Shown here: positions 33,827-46,638 of the stretch, one piece after another
Numbering within the stretch: position 1 is the stretch's first letter
Layout: each line of letters opens with the position of its first letter
The notes under the pieces: generated by a model
Seen by the model: only the letters and a program-made list of their open reading frames with translations
Database searches by the model: none
Told to the model about the DNA's origin: nothing
Assembly: GCA_025642065.1 (NCBI GenBank)
Contig: JAODUP010000320.1
Coordinates: 439,001 to 503,000, forward strand
Source: Paralvinella palmiformis
Taxonomy: Eukaryota; Annelida; Polychaeta; Terebellida; Alvinellidae
DNA: 64,000 nt
Direction of reading: 5' to 3'
Made by a program: the position numbers and the translations under genes

Positions 33827-36800
33827 TCATGAATGTTGGTATATCTTTTGTAACTCCTGTATAAGATTCATGAAATATGGATTACCGCCAAGTTCTTCTA
33901 TCTGGATCTTGAGCCTGTAGAGTAGAAATAATGAACTAAGATTTAAACAGATAAAGAACAAGGAAGCTTGCTCAAATACACTTTACAGATACGTTCCAAG
34001 GTCAATGGCCGAGAGCTTTTACTTGTGTCCATTCCGCCCAATCTGGCATGAACTATACAATCCATCATGGAGAAGCAGGTGAATTCTATATGTAAGTCTT
34101 GCTTTTATCAAATATACAAAACATAGCTTATTCACAAGTATTTTAATGATGAAGCATGCAAAACTTTAGTTCAAGAATTTATAACTTCATGACTGGACTA
34201 TGGAAATGCATTGTTATATAATATTCTCCCCTTTTTCAGTACGACAAACCCCTCTACAGTCTACAGAATTGCACCGCAGGAACTTATAATATCAGTTTTG
34301 GTCCAGCAACATTGTCTCCCTCTATGTTTCATATCACTATACAAGAAGTCTATATTTAAATTATCATATCTAAAAGTATAAATCAGTAAGTCTGCTGTGG
34401 TTTAAACTTTTTTCACTTTTAACAGTACCAAAAAGCCGCACAGCATTGTATTGAGAGAAATCATTCTGAGCATCAGCTCCCAGGCTGTGGGATAAGTTAT
34501 GTGACCATAATAATTTTGTAGGAAGCAAAACAAATATTTTGTAAGGTTCTCCAAACTCACTCAGATAAATCAGTCTAATTATAATATTATAAAATATATT
34601 GTATTTATGAACTTTTTTTATAAAATGTGTCCGCATTATGTGAGCCACAACATGATTTAATAATTCTGTAATTCTGTTTTCAGTGTAAAGCCCTGTAGAA
34701 CAACTCTGGTTGATTATGGCATGACATAAAAAATTATTATTATTATTGTCAATAATGTGGGCACGTGTCTAATCCATCTTCAGCCAACACTAAGTACAAA
34801 TGTATAGCCCAGTCAAAATGTGGGTATTTGTAATGTCAGTATGCTGTTAGTTGTTGTCACATCTGTTAGTTGTTGCTATTGTTCAGTTGTCACATCTGGG
34901 ACAAACGGCCGAGGGAAGCGCAATTCATTGAGTAAACAAATTTCACAAACACAGGTATGAGTCGTATTTGAACCCACAACCTGGAGGTTTGCAGTGCAGT
35001 GCTCTAACCACTGGGCTATCAAGACATGCACAGAAGCATCCCATTAGTGGATTCAAATCTGGGTCTTCCCAGTATCTAGTTCAGGCTCTTTAACTACTAA
35101 GCAACCACAACTGATGTTATTTATGTTATGCTCCCTCGCTTGCTCACACACACACACACACACACAACAGAATGAGAGAGAGGAAGGTAGGAAATTTCCA
35201 GCTAACTTACTTTTCTTCCAGTTCTACGAGTACAGACTCAGTGTACTTAAATGAGCCTATTTTCTCTAAATATTCAACGCAGTATTTCTTCACCTCAAAG
35301 TTTGATGTCTTTTGCCTCAAAACATCTTATAAAGAAATGTGTCAAGGACCAGCTAACATTCAGTTCTTAGCCAATATAAGTCAATTTGAGTTACGGTATT
35401 AAGAGCCTGAAAGCAATATTTTTTTTAAACAGAAGCTGCTTGCCTCTATATATATATATATATATATATACATATAGCAGAAGGTAAATTCACATTATTC
35501 ATTAAATTTTTGTTTATGTGTAGGTTTGTTTCTAATAAACTCACACTGGATTATATGATAGTCTGTTTTATAAATTCAATATTTCACTAAAGAGTGGATA
35601 CTGGTATATTTTTAAGGGGACACTCAGAATTTATTGAGAAAATAAAGCAAAATATTCAGCTGTGGAAGCCCCTCAAATGAGCTGTTTTAAATAAAATATT
35701 AGGTCACTAGGTCAGCTCTGAGCATAAAGCACACCTTCTTCCTCTTCCCTAGCACTAGACATAAATGTTATTAATATTAAAGGTTATCTTAGTGTCTGTT
35801 CATCAATTTAGATGCACAATTTTATCTATTTTAAGATAGGCTATTGGATTTATGTACAAGTAGTGTATTTTATCTTTAATAGAAAATTCATTCTCATATC
35901 TTGTTCACTTTAAGGGTGTCTTAATAGTTTTACCAGCAAAGAACCATATTATCAAGTAAGGATCAACTAGAATATTTACATAGCTTAATTTATATATTAA
36001 AAGAAGGACTTCCAACACCCAATAAATACAACAAGGTGATCTATAACAAGCCAAATAATATTCTATATAATATTATATGATTATATAATATCAGGACAAA
36101 AATTTAAAAATACCTTTAGCCAGTGTGGCTTCAATAGTTTCTCTTTGGTTAACGGAAAATGTTGGTTCATTCAATGTCACTGGATCCTCTGGCTTGACAA
36201 ACACGCAAGCACCATTAATTGATTTGCTGACGTAAACTTTCATATGTTGTGGGTCTATCTCAAATAGACCTACCACGTGATTCTGAGCCAGAGATTCCAC
36301 TATGGCTCCATAGAATGTATGAGTGGTGTTGGTGTATTGCAAAGAATTTGCTAACTTAATTGTGCCATCAACAGAAAGTGAAATGGAAAACATTTCAGAC
36401 ACCGCCATATTGCTGATTGTTTATAAGGTCATGGTCATTCGCGGCTGAGCCAATAAAATAACCACGTACACAATTACAGATGAATGAATGTGCAGATAAA
36501 TGTAAATTATAAATAAATGCACATGGTCGATTAAAAACAAATCTCAAATTATTGGTGACTATTTTTCTTACCCAGCCGACAATTAACAACATCGCCTCTA
36601 GGTCTTCATACTAAATAAGTATTTAAATATATACTACTTCGGCTGGCGTGAAGGTAATTGGCTACAAGTGCACAGAGCTTGATGTTGATCTGTTGCAAAG
36701 AATTTGCCAACTTAATCGTGCCACCAACAGAAAGTAAAATGGAAAACATTTCAGACGCACAAATGCACATGGTCAATTAAAAAAAAGATCACAAATTATT

Positions 36801-39800
36801 GGTGATATTTTTTGGCACCCGGCCGCATTTCATTATTTTTTGTACAGAGAATACTTCACCCAGCATTTTTTCTATTTTGCGTGCCACTCAGCTGTGTTAC
36901 TCGCAACAAGAATATTTTTAGGAAGGCCTCACGTAATTGATTATGTTTACCTCAAACCTGATATATGTATATATACACACACACACACACAGACAGACAC
37001 ACAATCTATCATCTACATGAAAAAGATACTGAGTATCTGTAAATTGTGAGGTTTGCTCCTGATTCCATGAATGATTAGGAAGGAAAATTTGCCTTCAGTC
37101 AGATCTTCAGCATAGCTCTTGTTGGTCTCATACTGAAAATATTATAATTATGTATACAGCAAAAGAAAAAACAAACATATAACAAACAGAAGAAAATGAT
37201 CTGAACACAAATACATACATACGAATGTGCAATAATCCATTAAATATTTGAAAAATGCAACTTATCATAAAAAATACCTCTTTTGAGTTCAAGTTTGCAT
37301 AATCATCCCGGATTTGAAAATAGAGGCCTAATGTATCCAGTAATGGCTTAAGGTTGCTGGAAGTGACAAAGACTACACAGAATAATATAATGACACTGAT
37401 AATGATGACAACATTTATAAAAAGATACTTAGTGAATAGTACAATGGGATTCAGTCTGATTTTAAGACATCACATTAATATTGTTGATCCAGTAAATTTA
37501 CCTTTTGTATTCACTGAAGAGTTGCATCAGTCTAACGGCTAATCCAAATAAGCCTCCAGTTTCTGAAATAAGTTTGAAAAACAAAAGATTTCATTAGGAT
37601 GTTGATGTATTCATCAAATAAACAAAATCTGAAATGAATTGGACTAAATAGTATAAAAACTGAAACTCGGGTGTATATATTATAACATTTCAAACAGAGT
37701 TGCAATTCTTTTTCATGATAGAAAACCCAACCAAATATAAGAAAAACACATCAATTTCTAAGATGTCTAGAGATATGAATGGTAATTTTCAGAACACAAT
37801 AGCTTACATGGCTATGTTTCAGCTTAACATAACTAATACCAATGCCATTTAGTTAAGTACAGATGAACTTAAATAATACAACGAACTGAATGAAGTAGAA
37901 ATTTGACTGGAGTCTATTCTGGAGCTTCATTGTACTTCATGCTGAACACTCAAACATTGAAGTCTGTTGGAAACTACCGAATAACTGATGCAACGAACTG
38001 TATGATATATTTACTTCTGATGACCATCTGTTTGTATTCCTCCTCCGTAGGACATATAAAGGCATCTCTCCAATAAATGTCCATGCCCTGGCCGCGGTGT
38101 AGCTCAAGAACCTGTTCTGAAAGTAACAACGTAGACAATCAGCCTCCAAAACAGTCGGTTGATCCTGGAGATTAACAGACAGATCTATCATATTTATTAT
38201 AGTGGAATCCTGTGTAATCCTGTAAGCTGAATAACCGGACTGTTGTGACTGGATTAGAAAAGTGACCTAATACAATAAACACGCTGCCATCGTTTGTCTG
38301 TCAGTAACATCAGGTAGTCAAAACGGATGAGAGAGAATGCTTTGTCAGGCGCTAACGCTGGTCTCAGCCGGAAGCGAGCCACGTGGTCAGACTTCAACTT
38401 TTCATCAATGGATGAAACAATCCCGCAAACCTGGGACAACACTGAGATTTGAACCTATTTCTCCAATACAGTGTGCTACCAATTACCGGTACACCAAGGC
38501 AACAGTCTACCAGTCGGAGAGTATGAACAAGTGACAAGTTTAACAGCCCTTTGTTTCTCCTGTAATCAACAATGAGAAATTGAAACGAGTTCTGCCCAAA
38601 ATATCTTGATGTAAATACAGCATACTTTCATGAAGACAGCTTTATACAAAAACAAACAACTAGAATTTACACTTAATCTGTAAGGAGCTCTGATCACTTG
38701 GGAGGCTTAGGGCATGATATTTAGTTCCAATGTCATGGGATGGATCCACTTTTCAAGGCTAACAAAGAGTTTCATAACATTTCCACTTTATACATCACCA
38801 TCAATTTGGAGATTCATAACCTAATTTATTTATGCATAAGTGACCACATTAAATGGCAGACTGCCATCTAACTTAATTGGAACACAAAAGTTTCGCTACA
38901 GACCTAAACTTTCTGGCAGCGACCACCTTTCCAGTATTTCACCTCCAAGAACATCATTTTGTATGAAATACAATGGATTACCATCACATGACATGATGAT
39001 TGAATTAAATTATAGTAGTATCCACTACAACTGCCTTAGTCTGTATTTATTCTTTCCTGTGGTATATGCCATTCATTTTTGATTATTTGTAAAGGCTTCC
39101 ATACACTGAGAACATGTTTAAAAAAAGTTTACATAAACATGGCTAAGTAATATCAAGTTTTACACAAGAACTATTTTAGTTAAGAGTGTTAAGATGGGGA
39201 AGTTATCTCAGAACTGTTGTCACAACAAGATCATCATCAGTAAAGTGTGTGAAAAATATGACACTGACTGATATATATATATACCTGAGGTAACAACCAT
39301 TTTAGCAATCACCTTATCAATCAGTTTGTTTGACTTTAACAGTGTTAATAGATGACCAAGAATTAGACTGATAAGGTTACTTCTTTAATAGGTTTACATT
39401 AGGCAACTAGGCTGATTTTTAGATATCTTGTAGCATGAAAATGAGATCAATCCATTCCATTTTCTCTCTGGATCCATGGGCTATGGTTTTGCTCAATGGA
39501 CAGATTACTACTAACCTGTGAACACCTTCGTGACTGATGGATGATCCAAGGTCATGACCTTCTCAAGACCCAGAAAGTAAACATAATTGGCTGAGTTGAT
39601 GGTATGCGCTACACCGTAGATATTGTGAGCCACTAGAAAGACACATAAAACGTTATTAGTCGATACACATAGAAGAAAACAAAAAGATGTCTTTGTTTTA
39701 AGTACAGCCAACTCTAGATTACCTGGATCACAAAGCTGCCTCCTAAGTATTACATGAATTAGGTGAAAACAAACGATCAAGAATCCATCATCTCGATCAA

Positions 39801-42800
39801 CCAATTTATTCTCACATCCCCATAGCAATCCAGATAATCGAGCCTTAACTGTATTAAATGTAATTGACACCACATTTCTTCTATATTATTTGCATATATA
39901 TTATCATAGGTATTCTTGCCACATGACACAGTTTTAACTGCAGTTATTTTTTCAGCCATTTTGATGCCATCAGCTGAACGAGTACCAGCCAGCACCTTGA
40001 TAACATACCTGGAATACCTCTTCTCAACTGTGAATTATCTTCAATGTCATCGATGCTGGAAGAAAATAACATAATCCAAAGTTGGTTATCTGGATCAACA
40101 ATACAGCTATAGGGCAAATCTTCAATACAAATCAGTTTCGTTGTTAACAAGGTAGAAAGTTATCTTAAAGGACGAGTGAGTTGTCTCCTGCAATGATAAA
40201 GAAAAGCAATTCTACATGTGTTAGTAGCCTCTAATTGCATACCACAGAATATCCTTTGTTTTGTAACAAAATTACAACCATGCATGCCTTCATTTAGATC
40301 AAGGCAGCTCAGTAATAAAGTGTTGGACATGAAACTGAATGGTTCTTAGTTCAAATCCACCAACTGGCTGATCGATCCATCATAAACAGCTACACAGTGC
40401 AATCATGATGGATTAGTCGCCTAGAACTGGCAGTTAAGGACACTATACTTCCTAGGAAGGTGATACCACTATTACTACCAAATAGAATATACAAGACCAT
40501 ATCAGTGGCAGGTAGAGAAATATAAATTAATCAGACTGTTAGCCTAATGAACACTTAGTCTTCGGAACAGCAGAGTTGGCTTAAAGCAATTCTTTGGTGA
40601 CCAATAGCTCTTTTGAACGATTCAAATAATAAGGACATTTAATTTTATTGTCATTATTAGTCAACAACTTGCGAATTATACATAAAACACATGCTTTTCT
40701 GGGCATAAACGTCATAATAAACAAATTTGCATTTACATCGGTTACTTTGAGCTGGTCACCATAGGGCTCATTAATTATACAGCAGAACATGCATGCATGC
40801 TCATTGTTGGTACACACATAACCAAACAGGAGTGAACCAAAATACACATATGCTGATGATGTTGGTGTGCAGCTATTCATGAAGATGGCTTATATGTCAT
40901 CTGATCACTGGCTCAGAACCTGAATTTTGCAGGTACACGCAATTAAAATAATGATGCATTATAATGTCTGAAGCTTTGAATACAATTATAGTTCTAATAA
41001 ACGTAACACATAAAATGGCTAAAATTAATCGTATCTAGAGTTTAAATAAGGAAGCAGATATTTCAGATTAGATGTTTTTTTAAATGACATTATCTGATAT
41101 GGATCGGATATCTGCTATAGATGAAGTTGACTATGAGGTAATACATCCACCATCTGTTCTCATCAGTTTTTCACGGAAACATCATGATGGAAGCCAGTAA
41201 TTTAAGTCATGAATACCAAAGATATTTTGCATTAAAATCTTTCTGTGTCATTATCTGAAGTGCACCCAGTTTTCAGTGGCAGCGCAAACAATTTAAAACA
41301 AATTTACAAACGAACTTCATTTCGTAAATGATGAACTCACAGAAGACTAGCATTGTGAAGCATCTGGGTCACTTCCATGATCACCTCCAGCTTATCTTCA
41401 GGTATCTTTAGCCAGTAATTGAAAGCCTAACAACAAAAAGGACATCCATTGGTTAGCCCGTGCAACTATAATAACACAAAAGGTATCACACTAAAGCACA
41501 CACACACAAAATGCTGCTGACTAATAATGCTGCTGACCTCGCTTAAGTACATAAATAAATAGAGCATGTAAGAATTGATAAATATGTAAATATGGAAGGG
41601 TATATTTGTGAAATATTACCACAATTGACTACTACTAAAATTTCCTAACTTGGAAAACAAAGTGGTGAACTATTAAAAACTGTAGTTGGTGATAACATTT
41701 TAGTCAAGCCAATTTACTAGTTACCTGAAATGGAAGACTAAATCGGGGTTTTTGGCCATGATTTGGAGGAAATATTGAAGACACAAAATCAGTCATGTGA
41801 TATAAAAATGCTATAAATCACTGGAAGTTGCTAAGTAATTATAACAAAATATATATTGTAAGATATATCATTTTAGTTATTCTAAATATTATTTATTCTG
41901 CATGTATGCATGCATATGTAATGCCTATTCATCTGGGCAATAACACAGTAATGAAATAATTGGAAGGCTGAAAATCTGGTTGCAGTAATAAGAAGGCAAA
42001 TCTCAACTCAAGTTTGCCATCTGGTGGGTGCTAAAGGGACTACAAAGGACAGAATGCTAGCAAAATGGCAGTTCACCAATCAGTGGTACTCAAAACAATC
42101 ATGATATTGCTTTAACATTCCAGTAAATCATGTTCACAGTTAACCATCAACTTGTTAAGCAAGCACAGTGTATCACCATAAATTATTTGTTATAAGGGCA
42201 TCTGGAAGCAACAAAAAGCTACTATGGTTTGAGCCAGTGTTTATATGCACCATCTTGACAACCAGGACCATCTTGTTTTGCAACTGCTATGATTTTAAGA
42301 ATGCCTGCCCATTTAGCAACCATGTGGCAACAAAATGTTGTGCTGTTATTTCAAAGTTTTCTGTATTATTGGCCAGTTATCTAGCAAAATGATATGTTGT
42401 TGTGAAAATTAAATTGAATTTAAATTATATAGACCTCTATATAATTTAAGTTATGAACAAATAAATTCAGAAAACAGTAAATTATTTGAAGTTCTTGAAA
42501 TGGAGCTCTTCCTGTTTCAAAATTAGAAGTGGACCGATTCAACAACTTCAAAAATATACTGTTTTCAGAAATTATTTTAAGGACATTATATCTACATATA
42601 TAAATGTATACAAATACATGCTAAAATATTAAATTCATATTGTATAAAATGGTGCACGATCAAATGTTTCATGATCTGATCAAGCCAATGCTGCGCTGAA
42701 TCAAGTGATTATCTTTGAGACCATGGTGCATGTTAGATGATGATTGATGTTTTACGGCCACCTTTGTGCACATGGTAGGCTAAATAGGCACAGCGACCTC

Positions 42801-45800
42801 CAAAGGTACTTAAATGAAGTCAAAGATGAAACACCGGTGCACGTTAGAAACAACATCTAGTATTTTGGTATTATAAATGATGATGATGGTGATGAAGGCA
42901 ACAACAACAACAACAACACAAATGTGCATACATACATGCACACAGTCTTTATATAAAAAAAGTTGTCATTCCCATATATTATATATACTGGATATTCTAA
43001 TGTTTTATTCACCCAGTTTTTACAACCAAGTAATAATAAAAGTAATGGCACAAGTTTCCTAGATTTAAATAACAAGGTCAAACTTCTCTTAGTATTAAAA
43101 TTAATATCACGATCAGATCCACGTTTTTCACACATGTTAAGTAATTGTTCAACTCCATAGGGTGACATGCTCAATATAGATAAATTATTGGGATATGTAA
43201 TATGTTTCCCACCTAAACAGAAACCAATGTTACTTTTTGATAAAGTCAAACTCAAATCATCAATGTATATATTAAAGAGAAGTGGTGATGGTATACCACC
43301 TTGCTTGACATCATTAGTAACACCAATAGTTAGTTATTGCATATAAATCACAAGAGCCTTGTTATTATTAACTATATTTTATTGTTTGTTATAAACGTTA
43401 TATGTTCATGGGTCTTCAATTTGAAATATAATCTACCGCTACTACAACTATTCAACTTAAAAGGTAATATTATTATGTACACACTAGCTGCAAACCATAT
43501 TTTGTACAGCATTGTTTGCATACAATTTTGAATGATATTATTGTTAGTAATTAATAATAACTCACCCAAATATAATTTCACAGTAATTGGCTCGTAAAAA
43601 TGTCAGTAAGACACTAATGGAATAAAATTCTTTCAGTGCAACATATCTTACAGTGTTGATTTTGTGCTGCAAATATACCAATTTATCAGTTGTGAATGGG
43701 CTAAGAGAATTTGGTGTTCATTGGCGAATTGGTCTGGTGGCAAACGTTCCAAGAGTTTAAACAGAGATATCACGTGAACACCCCATGACGAAGAAATTGA
43801 AAGATGTCTATACCCACAGAGTATTTTGGCAACAAAAAAACATTGACAGCAATATTTAGTATTCATGGTATTCAATTAATTATAGCTGCTTAACAGACTC
43901 TAATAAGTGAAGCATCGGGTAATTAATTGAAAGAGATCATTCCAGCAGAAGAATCAGAAACCATTAAAAGGGCTTTGGGAATTACACCATAGATTAAGAA
44001 CAAATCATTCATGTCAGTGTAGAATTAGCGTTACACAAAGATGTGTCGCATTACCTTAGCCAGAGTCACTCGGATAAGTTTCCCAGGAATTTGTGAAATA
44101 TATTCATATGGCTCAAGAAGGATCTGAAAAATAAAATGTGTTATTGATATTTTTAAATTAAGAGATTGCTACGAAATAATGATTCAGTATTAAGGGTTTC
44201 AAAACAGGCGTGTATGTGTTCTGTCTGTCTATTTGTGATTCTTATGGAGAATGCTGAAGAAAAGAAACAGAGATTCCAGGTTCAAATTCATCAATCAACT
44301 TCTCATCTTACATATGTTCACTTGATAACAATGTCATTAGTGGTGATGGAATATTGTGGAAATGATTTAGATGCTTAGATTAAAACATTGTAAAATACTT
44401 TTATCAGCTGCAAACAATCATAGAATTAAGAATATTTAGATCCTGTTACATCTACCTGATTCAGATATTTCAATTCATAATTCATCACTGAAAGTGAAAC
44501 TAGGATCATTTAAAAATATATATTTCAAATTAAAATATACAGGATGATTACTTTTCCAATAGCTTGATGGTTGAATAGAACCTGTTTAGTACAGGGTTGG
44601 CATTTAACCCAGTCGTGTGGATTAAAACTGGGTTTTACTGGTTTAATCAGGGTCAAACTGGATTTTTCTCAGCATATAGTATATTGATTCACAAAATTCT
44701 AAATTTTTTTTTAGATGCTGAGAATTTGCACCAATCAAAATAATCCAATATTTGGGGTATTATAGTTGGCGGAAACAATTATATACTATCATACAATAGT
44801 AATTACATGAGATGTTATGATTTGTTGGTGGCCTAAATCAGTTGATCTGTTCTATGATTGATTGATCTTGTCTGTTAAATTTGCTTTTAAATCCTAGGAG
44901 GTAAATTGATCATTTAACTACTGGATGATCAGAAACAATTAGAAAGCACACTGCCTTTTACTTTGGGTATAGTGTTGGCATACAACTGGGTTTGACTGTG
45001 CAATGCCAATGGCTACACTTAATCCAGGATGTGGCAGGGGATCAAGATATCTGCTCATATTAATTGGCAATTGGTTAATTTCTTATGTGGCTTCAATACA
45101 ACCAAAAGGATTAAGGAGGTACAAAATGAGGATTGAATTATAAACTCATTCATTGTTTCTCAAAGTATAGACGCAACATCTGAATAAGTTCTGAATATTT
45201 TGCTTGTAACAGAGTTATTTAATATGGCCACCATTAAGAATGGTAGACCTGGTGACCCATTGCACTGAGTCTGGTGAACAGTGCAGTAACAGGATTAAGC
45301 ATTGGCGTGCACACATCAAGCAGTGTCTCTAGCATAAGGCTACACCTGCAACCACATATTCTGGTTTCAATTGTCCAGCACCAAAACCAGACAGTGATCA
45401 TGATGACATTGCACATCTGCCTATGCCTGTAAAACTCCAGTCTCAGATCTCTGCAGATAGCTAGATTATTTTATGCTCGTAACATACGATTCAATGTAGC
45501 TGAACAAGCAGAGTTCAAAACATTAATAACTATGCTCCAACCTGGATACGGACGTGGTCACCTAATTGTAAGAGTCTATCAGTCTCTGCTAGTTTGGGTG
45601 TTTGACAGTGTCCATGACCAGGTGTTCATGTGTACTGCTCATGGTGTAGTTAAAGACAATGAAAAGAAGATGGAACTGATGCCCTGTGAACTGAAAGAGG
45701 CCAACCCTTATCTCATTGTGCATGGATGTTCCTCGGTGATGACCTAACTCCAATCCGAGTCTGAGCTCATTGGTGCCACCTGGTGGAATAATCAGCTGAA

Positions 45801-46423
45801 GTGTATGGAGATGTTAATTAAGAACAGACCATTTCTAATCATGATCAATGCTCAACACAAGGACCTCATTGAGCTATGTACCTGAAACATCATCAACAAC
45901 GTAGGACTCCATCACGAGGCCAAGAACCTCATATACAATCTTTCATCTATCATCACACATTCTCTATGCTTTGTAGTGGTGCAGAGTTGGACTTGGACTG
46001 GTGCATATTTAAACACTTTTTGTTGTTGTTTGTTGAGTGGTATGGAAAATTATTGACTTATCTGTATATATAGCATTATTTGTGTGTTTTAATACTTTTA
46101 TATATAGATATTAAATGCTTATTTCACATTTGGTCTGTTTTATGTAAATTAGTAGTGAATAATGCCTATGAAAGAGTTTAACCCTGTTTAGCCCAAGATG
46201 GGGGTTTAGTCCAACCCATGTTTATGCTGAGTTTAACCCGAGTGCAGTTTAAGCCTGCCAAGCCTGTTTTAGTATATTTTAATATTACCCTGTTCTAGTA
46301 TATTTTAATATTACTTTAATAGATACGCACTTCATCTTCAGTGGGCTCTCTGTTTTGATCAATCAAATCATTTCCTTTGTTAACGGGTAATGCTGTTCTG
46401 TCTATTGGAAGATGATTATCCAT
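33827..46423 (-). CDS. GGPS1: Geranylgeranyl diphosphate synthase, complete 11-exon gene
   Basis: Condenses farnesyl and isopentenyl diphosphate to geranylgeranyl diphosphate for protein prenylation in the cytosol. Coding exons in order: 46331-46423, 44055-44123, 41341-41426, 40009-40055, 39516-39632, 38015-38116, 37502-37562, 37278-37356, 37030-37132, 35211-35325, 33827-33914. All junctions are GT-AG and sum to 960 nt (319 aa plus TGA). The match to animal GGPS1 is continuous: [35 protein letters not shown] (first Asp-rich motif, D85-D89), [52 protein letters not shown] and [10 protein letters not shown] (second Asp-rich motif, D209-D210). The end is [16 protein letters not shown] and [10 protein letters not shown]. 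The N-terminus is longer than in human GGPS1 (300 aa) by about 20 residues. One oddity is Leu237, where the FSFP motif normally has Pro. Introns hold a hAT element, a LINE fragment and an exon-like ORF. Confidence 0.96.
34876..35030 (-). mobile_element. tRNA-derived SINE, family C, second copy
   Basis: On the minus strand, AGCCCAGTGGTTAGAGCACT and TTGTGGGTTCAAATACGACT. The body matches 23452-23590 (CACAAACACAGGTATGAGTC side). In GGPS1 intron 10. A further tRNA-like head (minus, B-box GATTTGAATCC) follows at 35040-35112. Confidence 0.6.
36114..36408 (-). CDS. Exon-like ORF of unknown identity inside GGPS1 intron 9
   Basis: An ATG in good context (CAATATGGCG) opens 98 codons beginning [20 protein letters not shown]. 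They run to a possible phase-1 donor at AAAG/GTATTT (36114); without splicing the frame ends at 36091. Composition looks coding, with no low-complexity sequence. It lies on the same strand as GGPS1 but in none of its phases as an extra exon, because it starts with its own Met. An inverted CCAAT box (ATTGGCT on the minus strand) lies about 50 bp upstream. I do not recognise the protein and found no convincing second exon. Part of it is repeated at 36690-36830. It may be the first exon of a nested gene, a decayed gene copy, or part of a mobile element. Confidence 0.4.
36690..36830 (-). repeat. Partial second copy of the intron-9 ORF and its upstream region
   Basis: About 70 bp matching 36340-36402 (start of the ORF, few substitutions) are followed by about 60 bp matching 36515-36585. 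The intervening 5' region is deleted. This is a tandem duplication followed by internal loss, and no reading frame survives. Confidence 0.7.
38325..38515 (-). mobile_element. tRNA-derived SINE, family E fragment
   Basis: The minus strand reads GCCTTGGTGTACCGGTAATT and AGGTTCAAATCTCAGTGTTG, then a body with GGGATTGTTTCATCCATTG. In GGPS1 intron 5. Confidence 0.5.
38830..38965 (+). mobile_element. Old SINE family B fragment
   Basis: TGACCACATTAAATGGCAG and GCAGCGACCACC match the family-B centre with many changes. In GGPS1 intron 5. Confidence 0.4.
40568..41066. repeat. Unnamed dispersed repeat, copy 2 (GGPS1 intron 3)
   Basis: Second copy of the repeat at 15684-16315, in the same orientation, about 130 bp shorter through small deletions. 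It lies about 270 bp from GGPS1 exon 3. Confidence 0.65.
42742..42838 (-). mobile_element. SINE family A, body only
   Basis: TTTACGGCCACCTTTGTGCA to AAGATGAAACACC, inverse of the family-A body. In GGPS1 intron 2. Confidence 0.7.
43010..43330 (-). mobile_element. LINE reverse transcriptase fragment in GGPS1 intron 2
   Basis: Reads [19 protein letters not shown] followed by a catalytic-box remnant (YPNNL) and [17 protein letters not shown]. This is the palm region of a non-LTR RT of a different lineage from the 50-56 kb LINE. The A-D-D box is destroyed. Confidence 0.75.
44592..46266 (+). mobile_element. hAT DNA transposon remnant with TIRs and 8-bp TSD
   Basis: Left end CAGGGTTGGCA and right end TGCCAAGCCTG are inverted repeats (10 of 11). 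They are flanked by GTTTAGTA (44584-44591) and TTTTAGTA (46267-46274), an 8-bp target duplication with one change. Inside, a BED-finger-like remnant ([17 protein letters not shown]; about 45280-45330) and a transposase stretch ([19 protein letters not shown], then [15 protein letters not shown]; about 45780-45935) match the hAT insertion-domain pattern. Many stops: dead. It sits in GGPS1 intron 1. Confidence 0.85.
46264..46315. repeat. 26-bp tandem duplication across the hAT right end
   Basis: Two 26-bp units, each starting CCTGTT and ending TTTTAATATTA, begin in the last bases of the hAT element. They include its right target duplication, so the duplication followed the insertion. Confidence 0.7.
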
Positions 46424-46598
46424 ATTTGTCAGCTAGAGATTGAATTCTATAAAACAAAATATTAATAATTAGTCATTATAATGATCATAATTTGTGAAAA
46501 GGGAAGCCAACTGAACTTCCAAACTTCTGTCAACACACAGTCTCTATGTATATATACACACACACGCATATATGTATATACACACACACACGCATATT

Positions 46599-46638
<40 letters not shown>

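Noticed and set aside
34370..34648. 92-codon minus ORF in GGPS1 intron 10
   Set aside because: A Leu-Trp-Ser-His-Asn stretch faintly recalls a LINE C-terminus, but spacing and flanks do not support it.
36991..37029. GGPS1 ending at the TAG just after exon 9
   Set aside because: The donor A/GTATCT joins to exons 10 and 11, which encode the expected C-terminus (RQKTSNF to GGNPYF) in frame.
45234..45416. 60-codon minus ORF in GGPS1 intron 1
   Set aside because: Antisense to the BED-like part of the hAT remnant.
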